A DNA stretch of 64,000 nucleotides from Meghimatium bilineatum (GCA_034231615.1 CM067298.1:26182528-26246527); one strand, 5' to 3'. Shown: positions 10,620 through 22,294, counted from the first letter of the stretch. Made by a program: numbers and translations. Notes: generated by a model from the sequence alone, not told the origin.

Positions 10620-10878
10620 AAGTAAAGTTTCACTTACTCCCGCCTAGGCGTATTGAGGAATACAGTTATGAACATTTTAAATTTACCACAGGCATGCAAA
10701 GGATGATGTGATCTGCATCATGATCACTGCCTTTACTTTCCCAGAACATCTGATACCCATTTCCATATGCTGGGTCAATCTAGGGGTCATTTGTGATTTT
10801 AAAATATTTCAATTGAACTGGAATTGAACATTGGATCCTTGGATTAGGAAACCAGTGCTCTAACCACTGAGAAACAGG
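10620..10878 (-). mobile_element. tRNA-derived SINE, second copy
   Basis: On the minus strand the head reads TTTCTCAGTGGTTAGAGCACTGG (split here only for description: A-box part TCTCAGTGG) with a B-box-like GTTCAATTCC. The body aligns with the SINE at 114-388, for instance 'atgggta(t/c)c' followed by 'gggaaagtaaag'. The 9-bp repeat TATGCCATT flanks it at 10611-10619 and 10879-10887. Confidence 0.7.
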
Positions 10879-10899
10879 TATGCCATTGATCAATAAAAA

Positions 10900-12520
10900 A
10901 TATGGGTAACACTGCAATGAGGATCTAACACTCCAGTAGATCTCAAATGGAAATACTATACTGTCTACACATGCATTTACTGAACCACAAAGTGCAGAGG
11001 TAAAAGTGGATGACTACAGATTTATGGTTTATGTGGCAAAGAACAACACAGGTAGAGATAAAAGTAGTGTACCAAGGCTAGGCTTTACTCTGAGAGAATG
11101 TTGTGGGCTGAACATGGTGGAAAGAACCTCTGGGTTTGCATGGATCAGTGAGCAATGGTGATAGTTCCTACACAATAATCACAAGAATTGAGGAAAACAA
11201 GAAAAATATAATGAGAAGAGTTAGAAAGAGATATAGGAGGGATATTTATAACATGGAAAGACTAGCTAAAGGTTTTTTAACATACACATTTTGTTGAAGA
11301 TATGAGCTATGCAGAGAGTTTCAAGAAGAAAAAATAGGAAAAATATTAAATGCAGAGCACACATTTTATCAAAGGTTATTTTAATACGATCAAATAATAT
11401 TTAGCAAGTGCCAACACAGATTATGTGATGAAGAATAGAAGGGGCATAAATGAAGTTGATGGGCCAGAGTTGATGGGTCATTAACCAAGGCAAGAGAACT
11501 TGTTACTGCACTTCAGGACGTCACAAATCTAATGTTTCAAGTCCACTTGGACTGTTAAAGAAGCAACAAGAATATTGTCTACACAGTTTATTCTAGTTGA
11601 AAAATCATGTTTTTCTACCACAGTAGGTGCTGTGGTGCTTACTGCTGCAGGTAAATATGTTTTTCAACATCTTTTTACTTAGTTCTGCCTGTGGAAGGTC
11701 TGTAGGTCTCATCAGCAAGTGTCATATGATGTGTCTTGTATATTACACATCGACATACTGTGGCTTTCCTCTTGTTGAAGTCCCACAGCATATCATCTAT
11801 AAAATTATATTTTTACCTATTCTGAGTAGGAGTCTTCTCAGAGCATTGTAAACTGAGTAGAGTCTTCTGCTCAAAATATTGTAAACTCAGTAGTCTTCTT
11901 TCTTTCTTTTCTCTTTATACCCCTTTATGCATTGCAGCATCAGGGGTAGAAGAGTTCTCTGGAGATGGCTTTTTTGTGTGCTTCATATATGTTTGTTTTC
12001 ATTAACTTTTTTTTTTCTGTTAGTCTTCTTAATATGAAATAAAAGTTTTGACAACCCCTCCCCCCAAAAAAATTTGGCAAAAAGTTAGATAAGCCGTTTT
12101 GCTCATAATTCTTTGGGATTGAAACAATCAGTTATTTATTTTTGAAACATCTGATTTCGAAATTCTTCCCACCATGTTTCTCATACTATACAACACCTTT
12201 GTTCTCTACACCTTGACATGGTACAGGAGGGTGAGCTCTCCTTTAGCCTCAAGAATTTGTGGCAGCTATATTATAAACAAGATTTTCTCACATGCAGATC
12301 AGGTCAAAGTGTACATGACTTCATTTTTCATTTGCTAGTAATGTCTATGTTGTTTCTTGTATAAATTATATAGTTATTTCTATTTCTTGTTTTGTACCAC
12401 ATAGTTTAACATTCATAGGTTTATCAGAAGGCCATTATGTGCACCTTAATGTGTCATAATTTTCCCACTCATGAAGGATATGTTCTATAGTTTGGTTTGC
12501 TTGACCAGACATACACTTTC
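10900..12520. other. No confident gene; possible old LINE debris
   Basis: Only short open frames occur and none has recognisable exon structure. Around 11400-11540 there is weak, undecidable resemblance to LINE text. The stretch 11700-11900 holds pyrimidine-rich runs. I see nothing firm. Confidence 0.3.
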
Positions 12521-12599
12521 CTGAGCTACCAATTTGAATTTTGTATATATAGCTGCTTCGAAGAGTCAGCTGCCTCGAAACGTCAGAGAGGGCTGGCCC

Positions 12600-12855
12600 C
12601 TTACCAATATTCTAACAAGGAAGCTGTGCTCTTTTTGTCATATAAAGAGACATAACAGTATGGAAAGATTAATAGCTGAAGATAGAGTTAACGGCAGCAG
12701 GGAAAAGGGCGCCGAAAACGACGATGGTGTGGAGATATATCAGATTGCTTAACCATGTCTCTAGTTGCGGCAGGTCAAATGCCCAGAATCATGGAGTGTT
12801 CAGAAAATCCATAAGGAAGACTATGCTCTGGAAAGAATATGTCACATGATGATGA
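12600..12855 (+). pseudogene. LINE fragment, C-terminal tail (RTE-like)
   Basis: The forward strand reads HIKRHNSMERLIAEDRVNG and then a basic GxRE/KG stretch. This is the same family tail as at 49690-50075 (HIKRHNGLERLIMEGKV) and a slightly diverged version of 30950-31265. The reading frame is broken after about 50 codons. Confidence 0.65.
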
Positions 12856-12859
12856 TATA

Positions 12860-13700
12860 TAGCTGCTTAGTCTATGTGTTCAGCCAGCAGGCTGGCCAGG
12901 CCCTCTTACATCTGAACCGGACCACAATTCTCCATAGCAATTTAAAGTGCTAAAGTCAGAGACATTTGGCAAGAAAGCATACTGTAACAACCAGAATAAC
13001 TTGCACTATTGGACATGAAAGTGCACATGACAAAGAGCAAAAGTAAAACAAAGAACTGCTGCTAGTAATGTAGATTGGTCGGTGTTATAAAAGGGTAGAC
13101 AAATGTATATCTACCTCAAAAGTTTACCGAAATATATTATGTAGCATTGGTCAGCATGTATAATAAAAGTATAATGTTAAATCACTAAATATGAAACTTA
13201 TATTTATACTATTGATTCAATTGTGTACATTAATTTTCATATTGTACTTCTTACATATTGTTAGCAATGCATTCAAATGCAATACATTGTCGTATATTAG
13301 ACTGTGATCATCGGCAAATAGTAGATTAACATTTAAAATCACTTTAATTAATATCTCTTACACCACGAATAGTGACTTCTGTGTGTCCAAGATGGCTCTG
13401 GTGAAGGATTGAGGATGATAGCTCATGGAAGTGCTGGTTATTGACAATAGCTGTGGATAATTAAGGTGAGGTAGAATTGTTTCATCTACAAAGCAGACAA
13501 ACAAGTTTTTGAGATACAAAATGAAAGTAGTTTCTCTTGAATTTAAATAGATTTACAGTATACATTGTCGGGGGCAATGATGCACACAGTTTACTTTTTA
13601 GCGTATTCTGACAACTAAACTTAACTATGAGAGACTTAACTACTAGATTTAACTATGGGTGCCATGGCAAGGTTGAATATGAATTGGATCATATTCGATC
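12860..13700. other. No recognisable feature
   Basis: AT-rich unique-looking DNA. No exon, repeat or structured element was recognised. Confidence 0.4.
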
Positions 13701-13703
13701 AGT

Positions 13704-13862
13704 GGCACGTGTGTTGCCGGGGCCCGAAAGAGGAGCAAAGAATAGCAACACTGTTTACCTTCCATGCATTTTGTAAGAGGCGACTAAGGAGGCTATGGGA
13801 TGGAGCTGGCTATCCCATCCCAGATAGGATCAGTGACCCAAAGCCATGTTGAAGTTGGATGT
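13704..13862 (+). mobile_element. SINE A copy, left half (split by a LINE)
   Basis: This holds the 5' half of SINE A with a perfect 7-bp pairing of GTGTTGC (13711-13717) with GCAACAC (13745-13751). It runs to 'gttgaagttggatgt', where a LINE inserted; the right half continues at 16425. The imperfect 12-bp duplications of the SINE itself are TATTCGATCAGT (13692-13703) and TATTTGATCAGT (16544-16555). Confidence 0.88.
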
Positions 13863-13873
13863 TAGTTAGTTAG

Positions 13874-16213
13874 TTAGTTAGTCGTCGGATCATCATCACT
13901 GCAAACTGGACACATCCATAGTTGCTCCGATCTCTCCTTGAGTGTATCCGCCATCACACTTCTGCTGACAGTACCGGTCCTATGCTGGTTGACCATCATT
14001 CTTCTGCGCCCTCCATAATGTTCACCTCTAGCAACACCGCATCTCAATCCCTGATCTTTAATCCTAGCCATTGAAAAGGAATCATCATCCACATTCGTCT
14101 CACTCTCGCGTGTTATATCTCTTAAGGAGTTCAAAATGTCAGCGCGATCCATTGCCCCATCGCCCTTTGCCACAATCGCACACGATGCCAGTTGATCCGC
14201 TCTTTCATTGCCTCGAACGCCCACATGTCCCGGCACGAAAATAAATGTAACCGCCTTCAAGCTCGCATTTCTCAAGGCCTCAATCCACTGTTCGCGAATG
14301 AGACCCACTTGTACCTTCTTAATCATACTCATAGAGTCACTCAAGATGCAGACCTGCGTTACTTTCTGTGTGCGTAGCCACTCAAATGCCTTGGTCACCG
14401 CCATAGTCTCCATGGTCATACTACTCGTAGTGACCGCAAAGGCACCACTTTCCTCATTGATCGTTTTACCTGCGCACTGAGCTGTAAAGGCCCAAGCACT
14501 GCGAACATGCCTAATTACAGATCCATCAGTGTATATAATCACATCCCCCTCTTTGGTATTCTCACTGATTATAGCCTGCACTTCTTTCTCCACAGCTGTG
14601 GGACACCATTCTCTGCATTCCCTGCTAAGTGATATTACTACTCTCAAACAAGTTTCGAAATCTGTGGGTAGACCTATCCATTCCGCACCAACTGCCACAT
14701 CCTGTAATCGGCACACGCTTTGTATTACATCTTCAGCACGTCCCATCCACGACCTTCCTCTCTTGAGTCTGCTGCCTTTAACTTTCTGTATTTCGGAATG
14801 CAACGGGTGTTCCTTATCTGCATGTATTTGAAGGTACGCCCGTGCACGGCAATACTGTAATCTATGCTCAGCTGTTGGGCAGTCAAGTAGGTATCGCATA
14901 GCTCTTGTCGATGTGTCTCTTGTGCATCCCAGAATGATACGCATTGCTGCATTCTGGACTCTATCCAGTCTTTCGATCTGAGTTTGGCTAAGAGTCAGAA
15001 TTGCCAGTGCATATTCCACCACAGCCACTACCAAACCCTGGTACAAAAGAAATAACAATCTTTGCTCACATTGCGCAGCAGCCATAACCTTCAGTGCTGC
15101 TAAGCCTTTGCCTGCCCTTATGATAATGTGGTCAACATGTTCCCTGAAACTCAGGCTTCTGTCAAAAAACACACCCAGATATCTCATTGTGCTAGTTCTT
15201 TCTAAACTTTTCCCGGACAACGAAACTTGTGGCATGGGTGTCTTTACCATGTGATTGTTCAAGGAAAACCACGTCACGAATGCCTTAGACGGATTAACCA
15301 CTGCTCCCGTATCTCGACACCAATTTGTCAGTCTGTCCAGCTCCTTCTGTAGTTCCACGACGCACTCTTCTCGATTTCTGCCCTGTCTATACACCAGGAT
15401 ATCATCGGCATATGACATCGTTCTGCCAACACCTGTGATTTGATTGCCAGCGATATGTACTGTGTATACATTGAAAAGTACAGGAGATAGAGGCGATCCC
15501 TGTGGCAGGCCAGGGCTAATAACCGTTGGTGTAGATATCCAGTTACCACACTTAAGAACTACAACCCTGTGCATCAGGGCGGCGCCAACCCAACGCACGA
15601 CAAAAGGATTAACTGCAAGATTTAACAGCTGGTGCATCAAGATATCCAAGGACACCCTATTGTACGCATCCTCAAGGTCTATTGCGACCGCACATGTCTC
15701 CATGCGCGAATCGAACCCCTCAAAAACATCCTGCGCAAATATGGCTGCATTTTGCCATGTCTTCTTTCCTGGACGATATCCTCCTAACAATGTTGGTAAA
15801 CACTTATTTCTTTCAAGATAACACGATACCTTCCGGGCCACAATTTTTTCCAAAAGCTTGCCAATCGTATTCTGCATAGTTATTATTCTGTAGCCATGTA
15901 TCCTGGTGTGGTCCTTCCCAGGTTTGTGTAGTGGAACTAAATAGCTGTGCAACCAGTCTTCTTTCACTGTGCCCTTTAGAAGGCTATTATTGAACATGTC
16001 CGCCAACTCTCCCAACTCCTCATCCGTTCTTCGACTAATGTCATCGTATCTAATGCCATCTGGCCCTGGTGCTGTATTTTTTGTACTTTTCAGTGCCTTC
16101 CTGATTGCAAAGTCAGCAAAGGCGTTAAAATGGGACGAATTTTGCAAAGAGATAACACGCGAAAAGTCACTAAAATTGTTCTGGCGGTTACACAAATCCA
16201 TGAATGGTCTCAC
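13874..16213 (-). CDS. LINE ORF2 remnant: reverse transcriptase and RNase H
   Basis: This open frame codes for the 3' part of a non-LTR retrotransposon polyprotein that copies element RNA into the target site. RT begins near residue 32 with ALKSTKNTAPGPDGIRYDDI. Further landmarks are VAIDLEDAYNRV (catalytic Asp), GLPQGSPLSPVLFNVY and MSYADDILVY. An RNase H domain follows: VIIYTDGS (Asp), TMETMAV (Glu), ILSDSMS (Asp) and GHVGVRGNERADQLA (His and Asp). It ends in a CPVC-containing tail. RT plus RNase H and the (CTAA)n tail indicate the I superfamily, close to Nimb. About 779 codons without a stop suggest a fairly recent insertion. The first residues run into the inverted segment, so the annotated Met is not a natural start. 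Confidence 0.9.
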   Translation of the reverse strand: MRPFMDLCNRQNNFSDFSRVISLQNSSHFNAFADFAIRKALKSTKNTAPGPDGIRYDDISRRTDEELGELADMFNNSLLKGTVKEDWLHSYLVPLHKPGKDHTRIHGYRIITMQNTIGKLLEKIVARKVSCYLERNKCLPTLLGGYRPGKKTWQNAAIFAQDVFEGFDSRMETCAVAIDLEDAYNRVSLDILMHQLLNLAVNPFVVRWVGAALMHRVVVLKCGNWISTPTVISPGLPQGSPLSPVLFNVYTVHIAGNQITGVGRTMSYADDILVYRQGRNREECVVELQKELDRLTNWCRDTGAVVNPSKAFVTWFSLNNHMVKTPMPQVSLSGKSLERTSTMRYLGVFFDRSLSFREHVDHIIIRAGKGLAALKVMAAAQCEQRLLFLLYQGLVVAVVEYALAILTLSQTQIERLDRVQNAAMRIILGCTRDTSTRAMRYLLDCPTAEHRLQYCRARAYLQIHADKEHPLHSEIQKVKGSRLKRGRSWMGRAEDVIQSVCRLQDVAVGAEWIGLPTDFETCLRVVISLSRECREWCPTAVEKEVQAIISENTKEGDVIIYTDGSVIRHVRSAWAFTAQCAGKTINEESGAFAVTTSSMTMETMAVTKAFEWLRTQKVTQVCILSDSMSMIKKVQVGLIREQWIEALRNASLKAVTFIFVPGHVGVRGNERADQLASCAIVAKGDGAMDRADILNSLRDITRESETNVDDDSFSMARIKDQGLRCGVARGEHYGGRRRMMVNQHRTGTVSRSVMADTLKERSEQLWMCPVCSDDDPTTN

Positions 16214-16409
16214 AAGACGCGTGACTATTGCCGATTTCCAGAGCGACGATACCGTCTGGCAGAAGACGGACGAGACAAAAGGTGCGGCATTGCTGGCACA
16301 CTACACCGCACAAATTGGTCAGAGAAATGTGGAGGCATATCAAGAAATCAGGAAAACGCTCACAGACATGTGTAAGAACGTGAGCATGGAAAACCATATG
16401 CTAATCACA
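16129..16409 (+). pseudogene. Inverted 5' segment of the same LINE
   Basis: The plus strand reads KWDEFCKEITREKSLKLFW, then TIADFQSDDTVWQ and TDETKGAALLAHYT. This is the linker between endonuclease and RT of I-clade elements. It is in the opposite orientation to the neighbouring RT, and its end at 16409 corresponds to the point where the minus-strand RT part begins near 16128. That arrangement is what twin priming produces. Confidence 0.85.
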
Positions 16410-16424
16410 GTTGAAGTTGGATGT

Positions 16425-16543
16425 GTCAGGCTGAAAGGTGCAGATATCGCAGCAATGCTGTAAACCATGGCACAATGCATTCCGTTCTCCGGACTACATC
16501 CTGCTAATCTGCAGGAGTTGAGAACGAACGCAGAAGAAGAAGG
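16425..16543 (+). mobile_element. SINE A copy, right half
   Basis: Continues the SINE from 13862: 'gtcaggctgaaaggtgcag', 'ccgttctccggactac', and the closing 'gaacgcagaagaagaagg' tail. The paired 3' stem (CTCCGG...CAGGAG) is partly decayed. Confidence 0.88.
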
Positions 16544-16579
16544 TATTTGATCAGTATTACAGTAAAAATCAATCTATTC

Positions 16580-17060
16580 AGATCACTAGTGCTAAGTATT
16601 GGCTGACTTTTATTTTATACGAATGTGAAAGTTGACACTCAATGCAGACACTGAAAGAACAATTCAGAACTTTGAATACAAGTCCTACAGACGTTTATTA
16701 AGAAACAGCTATACGTTACACATAATAAAAGACTATGTTCTAATTTCCAGCAGCAAATAAACAAACTAGCATGTTATCAAGAACCACTTTTAGCAGTGGT
16801 GAAATGGCACAAACTTGTTTGGTTTGGACATGTAACTAGTCACACTAATTTTAAAAAAAAAATATTTTGCAAGCAACAGTAGAGAGCATGGAAGGAGAAG
16901 AGGGAGTTAAGAGAAAATCCTGGATTCATAACATCAAGGCTGGCACTGATTTTTCTACTTCTAGGAATGGCTGAGGATAAGGTGTGACTAGAGAGAGCTT
17001 TTTGTGATGATGTAGAATATATCTATTGGCTATTCTCTCCAGTGTGACACCCCTACGACC
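16580..17060 (+). pseudogene. LINE fragment, post-RT region (RTE-like family 1)
   Basis: Forward reading across frameshifts gives a YECES-like box, FEYKSYRRLLRNSY, KLACYQEPLLAVVKWHKLVW, then FGHVTSH and a KS-W..NIK region. The same order occurs at 39220-39835, 43330-43765 and 62960-63290. Confidence 0.7.
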
Positions 17061-17329
17061 ATGCTGTGTAAGACGACATCACTGATGGCATAGCCAAATA
17101 TCTGATATCAGTGACGGGTTATTTACGGTTATTATGGATCTTTATGACTAAGTTATCACTAGGGCCTATATCTTAATCAGTCATTAAGTCATACATTTAC
17201 ATCATAGTTAAAATGTTTTAAAATGTATTTTACTCAATCAAATCAACCAGGCCTAACTATAATAAATTTAACAACTATAAATTAAATAATTAAATTAAAA
17301 TCAATCAATGAATAAATCTAGAGAAACAA

Positions 17330-17490
17330 TACGAAGAACGAAGAACCATTAATAGAGAAGGCATGTCAATGAACCTAAACAACACTCAACAATTCAACAA
17401 TTGAAAGACCTGGCAACACAAAGACAGAAATGGAAGGCTATGGTTTCTGCCCTATGCGCCGCCTATGGCCCTGGAGGAACATAACAACAT
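17330..17490 (+). pseudogene. LINE 3' end (family of 5740-6520)
   Basis: The frame reads QLKDLATQRQKWKAMVSALC, then AAYGPGGT, ending in a repeated 'aacataaca' tail. This is the extreme C-terminus and 3' tail of the RTE-like family also seen at 5740-6520. Confidence 0.65.
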
Positions 17491-17849
17491 AACAACAATG
17501 AATAGATCATATAAAATGATATTTAAATTATTAAATGAAATTAATAAACTGGACAACTGGTATTGTTTACTAAAGTTTACTTTGAAAACAGCGACTAACC
17601 GGATTACTTCATGAATAATATTTTTACAGACATTATTTGTTTTCCATTGAGTCAAATAATTCGTAAAAATTAAGTCCAGATAAACATAAGCTTTGCTTTT
17701 GTTTATAAAGGAAGTACAACACGGTCGGCCATCTTCGTTTAAAGTCTCATCAGTCTAGTCCACTCAAATTAGTGCTGCCAACAGTGTTGCCAGCTCATTT
17801 TGTCAAAAAATATTAGTTACGTGCCTAAAAATCATCAGAAAACCATTCA

Positions 17850-19005
17850 ATCAAATGGTGTAGGCGATCATTTTTCTCCACGACTCTATGTCTCTTGTGT
17901 TGAGACAGTTCGGTTGGTGAACATTTACCGTGTCATAATACTAGTCCATCTAGCAACTTCTCTCTTTGTCGTCCCCTGTCTCTTCTCCCCTTGATCTTTC
18001 CAGTGGTTAAGTGTTCAAGCTGTGTTCATCTCAGCACATGCCCTAGGAACCTTGACTGTCTGACCCTAAAGGTTGATATAGTTTATCTTTTTACGCCAGC
18101 ATCAATGAGAACATCTGCATTAGTTTTCTTAGCTGTACATGGCATTTTTTTCAGATGCTTTTGTTTACAATACATGCTTCACATCCATAAAGAATAATTG
18201 GTTCGATGTAACATCGTTTCGGATCTGATAGTGTTCCATTGCACAAACTGGTTCTCATTTTTTTTGGAATGCTGATTTGGCTTGTGCTGTACGACATTTT
18301 ATCTCACTTGATCATCTACCTTCTGATGTTAACAGGGTGCCAAGATATTTCACATTTTCAACTTGTGTTAATTTTGTGTCATTAATCACTATGTTGCATA
18401 TTGGAGGTGTATGTCTCTTCGAGACAACCATTATTTCTGTTTTCTTCTGTTTCAACTGAGGCCTTTGTTTTCACGTTCTTTCACTACATTATCTAACAGG
18501 GCTTGTAGTTTCTGCGATCAGTACTGTGTCGTCAGCATATCTCAGGTTATTTATATTGCATTCTCCCAGTGTTATTGCTGGCATATCTTCTATATTTTGC
18601 ATAATGTATTCTGTATACAGAGAGAAAAGATCCGGTGACATTACACAACCTTGCCTGACACCCATTTCTATCTTTTGAAATCTTCCTACAGTGTTACTAA
18701 CTCTCATCGCGGCTGTTTCTTTCCAATACATATTTCTTACTATTCTTAGATCTTTCCCATCAACGTTAAGATTTTCTAGCAGTTTTATAGTCTCTGAATG
18801 CTTCACCGTGTCAAATGGTTTACTGTAATCTATAGGTTTTGCTGTACTTCTATGGCCCTCTCCATTAATGTTCTTACTATATATAGGACATTTCTTGTGC
18901 CTTTTCCTTCTTCGAATCCGCATCGTTCTTCTGCTATCACTAGTTTTATTTTTCCTCTTATACGCTTCATTATCACCAGATAACACTTTACAAAAAAGCA
19001 CTAAC
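17850..19005 (-). pseudogene. RTE-like LINE, 5'-truncated RT to 3' end
   Basis: The minus strand carries FDTVKHSETIKLLENLNVDG, MGVRQGCVMSPDLFSLYTEY and NNLRYADDTVLIAETT in an open frame (19001 to 18489). With frameshifts it continues to VENVKYLGTLLTSEGR (about 18350), NADVLIDAGVKRQ (about 18110), RFLGHVLR (about 18040) and a GRRDRGRQREKLLDGL block (about 17970). The YADD motif is intact. Stops in the C-terminal part make it a pseudogene. Confidence 0.85.
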
Positions 19006-19369
19006 CCTATTTTAATTAAAATGTTACAGTATATCCCATTATTATTTATTAATATAATTTAATATTATAATTAATGTTATTCTTTATATGCAAAATAGAC
19101 AGACAACATTTTCTGTAGATGTTTTCTGCTGTATTTAGTATTGCGACTCATTTGTATCAAAAGGCACTCATGACAAAAATGCATAGCATACACACAAATA
19201 ATGAAGAAACACTGTTTAAAAAAATTGCGCTTAAAGATATTCAGAAAAATGTTACAAGATTTACAAGTATAATTTATCACTACTAGTTAGTATTAGAAAT
19301 AAGTTTATTCCAGATCAGCCAAATCCCAGTCAGAAAAGATTCTTCAAATTCTGTAGCATTTTCTGGCAG

Positions 19370-19965
19370 TACCTATATTGATGTTGATGGTGTTTTATGG
19401 TGTCTTCAGTGCCATGAAGGCTACGGACTCTTAGCAGCAAAGACACACCCCAAACCATAGCTAATTTAACTATGCTATTAAAGATACGCTGTTTGTCCGT
19501 CGAAGTCGACGATGAAAATTTAGTTCAACTGGGATGATGATGTCTGTGGTGTGCCCGAATGTGACTAATGAGTCTTATGCAAGCTTGGAAGTGTCTATCA
19601 CACTTTAGACATATGTTAAAGGAGTCTGTAGACCATTGACCAGCTCTTGCCCTTCTTCTAGCACGTTTTTGTTACACATCATTGTGTCTGAGGTTATCTG
19701 CAGCTGCTGCGCCACTCTTGATTCTGCGACGTCAGTCGGGTCTGTTTTGTACAAGATTCTCCCATGAATTTGTGTCTATTTTAAAGCGAGTAAGTGATGT
19801 CTTAGGAGTGTCTTTAAAATGCTTCTTCTGTCCTCCTGCCTTGTGGGAACCAGTCTGGAGTTCTCCATATAACAACTTCTTTGGTAGACGATGATCTTTC
19901 ATGCGGACCATGTATATCTGTGCCTTCATCAACATTGTATGTATGCATACAAACTTAGATTTCAT
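19370..19965 (-). pseudogene. LINE C-terminus with zinc-finger-like tail
   Basis: The minus strand reads DHRLPKKLLYGELQTGSHK, AGGQKKHFKDTPKTSLTRFK and WENLVQNRPDWRR, then across a frameshift CLKCDRHFQACIRLISHIRAHH (C-x2-C...H-x3-H spacing; shown in part). This is a C-terminal layout common in LINE polyproteins. Clade uncertain. Confidence 0.75.
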
Positions 19966-19989
19966 CAGTACTTCACTATTTGGTATTTT

Positions 19990-21580
19990 ATGAGAGGATA
20001 ATGGTCAAAGTGTCCAAAGGGGGATAGGATGGAGCCGAAGAGCGACGAAATCGTGATAACAAATCATTAATGACACCACTAAGGAGGCATAGAAGAACAG
20101 AAAGGGGACGAAAGTAAGGCGGATGAACAGAGAATGTATCAAGAAATAAAGCAAAGTATTATAGAGAAAGTGATGTGGGAGAAGTAGGAAGAAAGATACA
20201 ATCAGAATCCGTAGCAGCGAACTGGAGAAGGCCCACGAAAAATAACAGATGTGTCACAGGAGGTGGGCATGCGGAGATGGGGTAGAGGAATAGGGGAGAA
20301 ACATTACTTCCCAGTTAGGGCCCCGTAGGACATGCACATCATAAGAAGGTGTCACTATATGGAAGTAGGCTGTACTAGAAAGACAGAAAATTAGTAATGA
20401 AAGCGAGATAGAGGGTACGAAGACAACAATGCCAAAGAGGGAGGGGGACCTGTGGAAGAAGGAGAAGCAGGAACGGAATCAAAGGACATCATGGAATGTG
20501 GCACGGGGTACCAGAAGCCGCAGCAAAGTGCACGTGAAATATATTATGTGGCGCGAATGTCCGTGTCGGACAGTCGTGTGTAACTTGCAAATGTCATATG
20601 TTAAGGTCGGAGTCGCAGAAGTCCCAATGAGACATAAAGTAACATGGACAGAGGTCGCAGACACAACACAATGTACCTTTTTGAGTCGTGTGTCGTGAAA
20701 TGTGACCGGTCTAAAAAACTGAAGATAGTATAACTGGGGTGAGGGTTTTTCTCGCATTGTACACTGGTTTATCTATAGAAAATAACATCAAAGGAGAAAA
20801 TCTCAAACTACCACACAATCCCTTAGCGCGGGTCTTTGTACTGTGGCGAGGAAAATGTCCAATGAACTGAAGTTCATACCTATGTGAGACCAACCGTTCG
20901 TCGCAATCAGTTAGTAAGCATTGCTCGTACTAGTCATTGACTCCTTTGGAAGACATGGGAGGGGCTATTGCCCCCGAGCCTAGTCTGTCAGTCATGTGTC
21001 CCAGACCGCATGTAGGCGTCTGCAGTCATGGCATGGTCATAAACATGTCGATACTGTAAGTCACAGTCGTCCATACAGAACCCACAGCATACGTTGCTGT
21101 TTTGTAGCCAATCCAAAGAGGCCAAAGACGTCAGACCAATATATACACAGGGAAATAGCACGCCTAAAGCCGATAGTTCAACTGGAAAAGCACTCAAGGG
21201 CCGCTGTAAGTAGCATGGGTGAAGATCGATGTGAGGTATATGATAGAACAAGGAAGGTAGAAGAGGATTCATAAGGGAAAGAGATAGGGGAGACATGGGT
21301 GGATAATCCCAAGGGAAGAGAATAGTAGAAGTATGATGTCATAGAATACAGATGAACAAATCCGAGATGATAACCACACCCCCCGGTCAGCAAAGATTCT
21401 CAAAGCCCAAAGATGTTACCATCAACCGTTGCACCCACCCGAAGTGGCCAATCGCCGCATTTTCCCCGTGTCATGGTGCCCTATCTTTGCTTCTTCCGTC
21501 TTCTAATCTTTTTCTTCTTCTTTCCTTTCTATCACCACCATACCATATGCGTTTATCTATCCAAAATTTGTTGACCGTGA
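19990..21580. other. Purine-rich, less AT-rich segment without recognised genes
   Basis: Base composition changes from the AT-rich surroundings: many gga/gaa runs and higher GC, with no splice-flanked exon or transposase/RT motif found. Overlapping short frames on both strands look like chance. It may be an old element whose family I do not recognise. Confidence 0.3.
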
Positions 21581-21584
21581 CCTT

Positions 21585-21720
21585 TTGATTGCTCTGATGA
21601 AGGCTTTTTAGTCTAAGCGTCTCTTGTCATTGTGTCTCGTTATTTCGCTTTATAAACATATATGGGTAACACTTATATACATATTTCTGTTTGTTTTGAT
21701 ATTTACATTGTGTTACTCCA
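21585..21720 (+). repeat. Possible Penelope-like terminal fragment
   Basis: The text 'ctctgatgaaggcttttt' followed by 'agtctaagcgtctc' resembles the CTGATGA...CGAAACGTC core of minimal hammerhead motifs known in the terminal repeats of Penelope-like elements. The second conserved box is degraded. No element boundaries were seen. Confidence 0.25.
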
Positions 21721-21884
21721 GCCCCCTTGCTTCTAGATTCGGTTTGTGAACCGATTCTTGGGCCTTATCTCTTGATTTGACAGAATTCTAATGCGAAGAG
21801 TTCAAGTTTCAGGTGATCGGGTCTATCCTGAATCATAATACGGTTTTCGTGGAAACCGATAAATCACAGATATATTTTCATTAA

Positions 21885-22140
21885 GGCAATTGAAAGAGAA
21901 ATACCGTGAACAAAAGCACCCCATGTATGTTGTTTTAATTGACATTACAAAAGCAATTAACTTAGTCAGCTGCGAAAATTTATTCAAAGCACTTAAGATT
22001 TCGGCTGCCCGTCAACTCTTCTAATTATAGTTTAGTCATGAACACTTGCATTAAAAGTACTATCAACTTTTAGAGTGTTTCTTCAGAAAAGTTAATAACC
22101 AAGAGTGGCGTAAAACAAGGCGGCTCTCTTGCTGGCTAAT
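21885..22140 (+). pseudogene. Reverse transcriptase fragment (LINE)
   Basis: The forward strand reads KEKYREQKHPMYVVLIDITKAI, matching the (F/L)IDLTKAFD catalytic block with the second Asp lost (AIN), then across a frameshift GVKQGGSLA. There is no YADD box; the text stops before the minisatellite. Confidence 0.65.
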
Positions 22141-22294
22141 CGTGATTTTTACTGTGATTTTTATTGGTAATTTTTTTTTTCGATTTTGTGCTGACAGCCG
22201 AAGAATATTATTATAACGATGGAATGCAAAAGTTTAGAAGGATGCATACCAATTTAATCCACAAGTATTTTATTATACAGTCTCCTTGAGAAAG

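Larger units (their letters stand above)
13863..16409 (-). mobile_element. I/Nimb-like LINE, 5'-truncated with inverted 5' piece
   Basis: A 15-bp target-site duplication GTTGAAGTTGGATGT lies at 13848-13862 and 16410-16424, both within SINE A sequence. The 3' end on the minus strand is a (CTAA)n tail, about five units beside 13863, as in I-clade elements that end in simple repeats rather than poly(A). Sequence from about 16128 down to 13863 is in minus orientation, whereas about 16129-16409 carries the piece just upstream of RT in plus orientation. The endonuclease region is absent. Confidence 0.88.

Noticed and set aside
12540..12610. Hammerhead-like text with CTCGAAACGTC
   Set aside because: The CTGATGA half is missing and the flanking stems do not form, so it is left unannotated.
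13704..13862. SINE A head as an HDV-like ribozyme
   Set aside because: The 7-bp GTGTTGC/GCAACAC pairing is suggestive, but no P2 partner in the proper place was found and the duplication-defined 5' end lies several bases upstream of the pairing.
15969..16128. Plus-strand frame upstream of the inverted LINE piece
   Set aside because: Only about 16129-16409 carries LINE-like protein text in plus orientation. The part before it is antisense to the RT domain.
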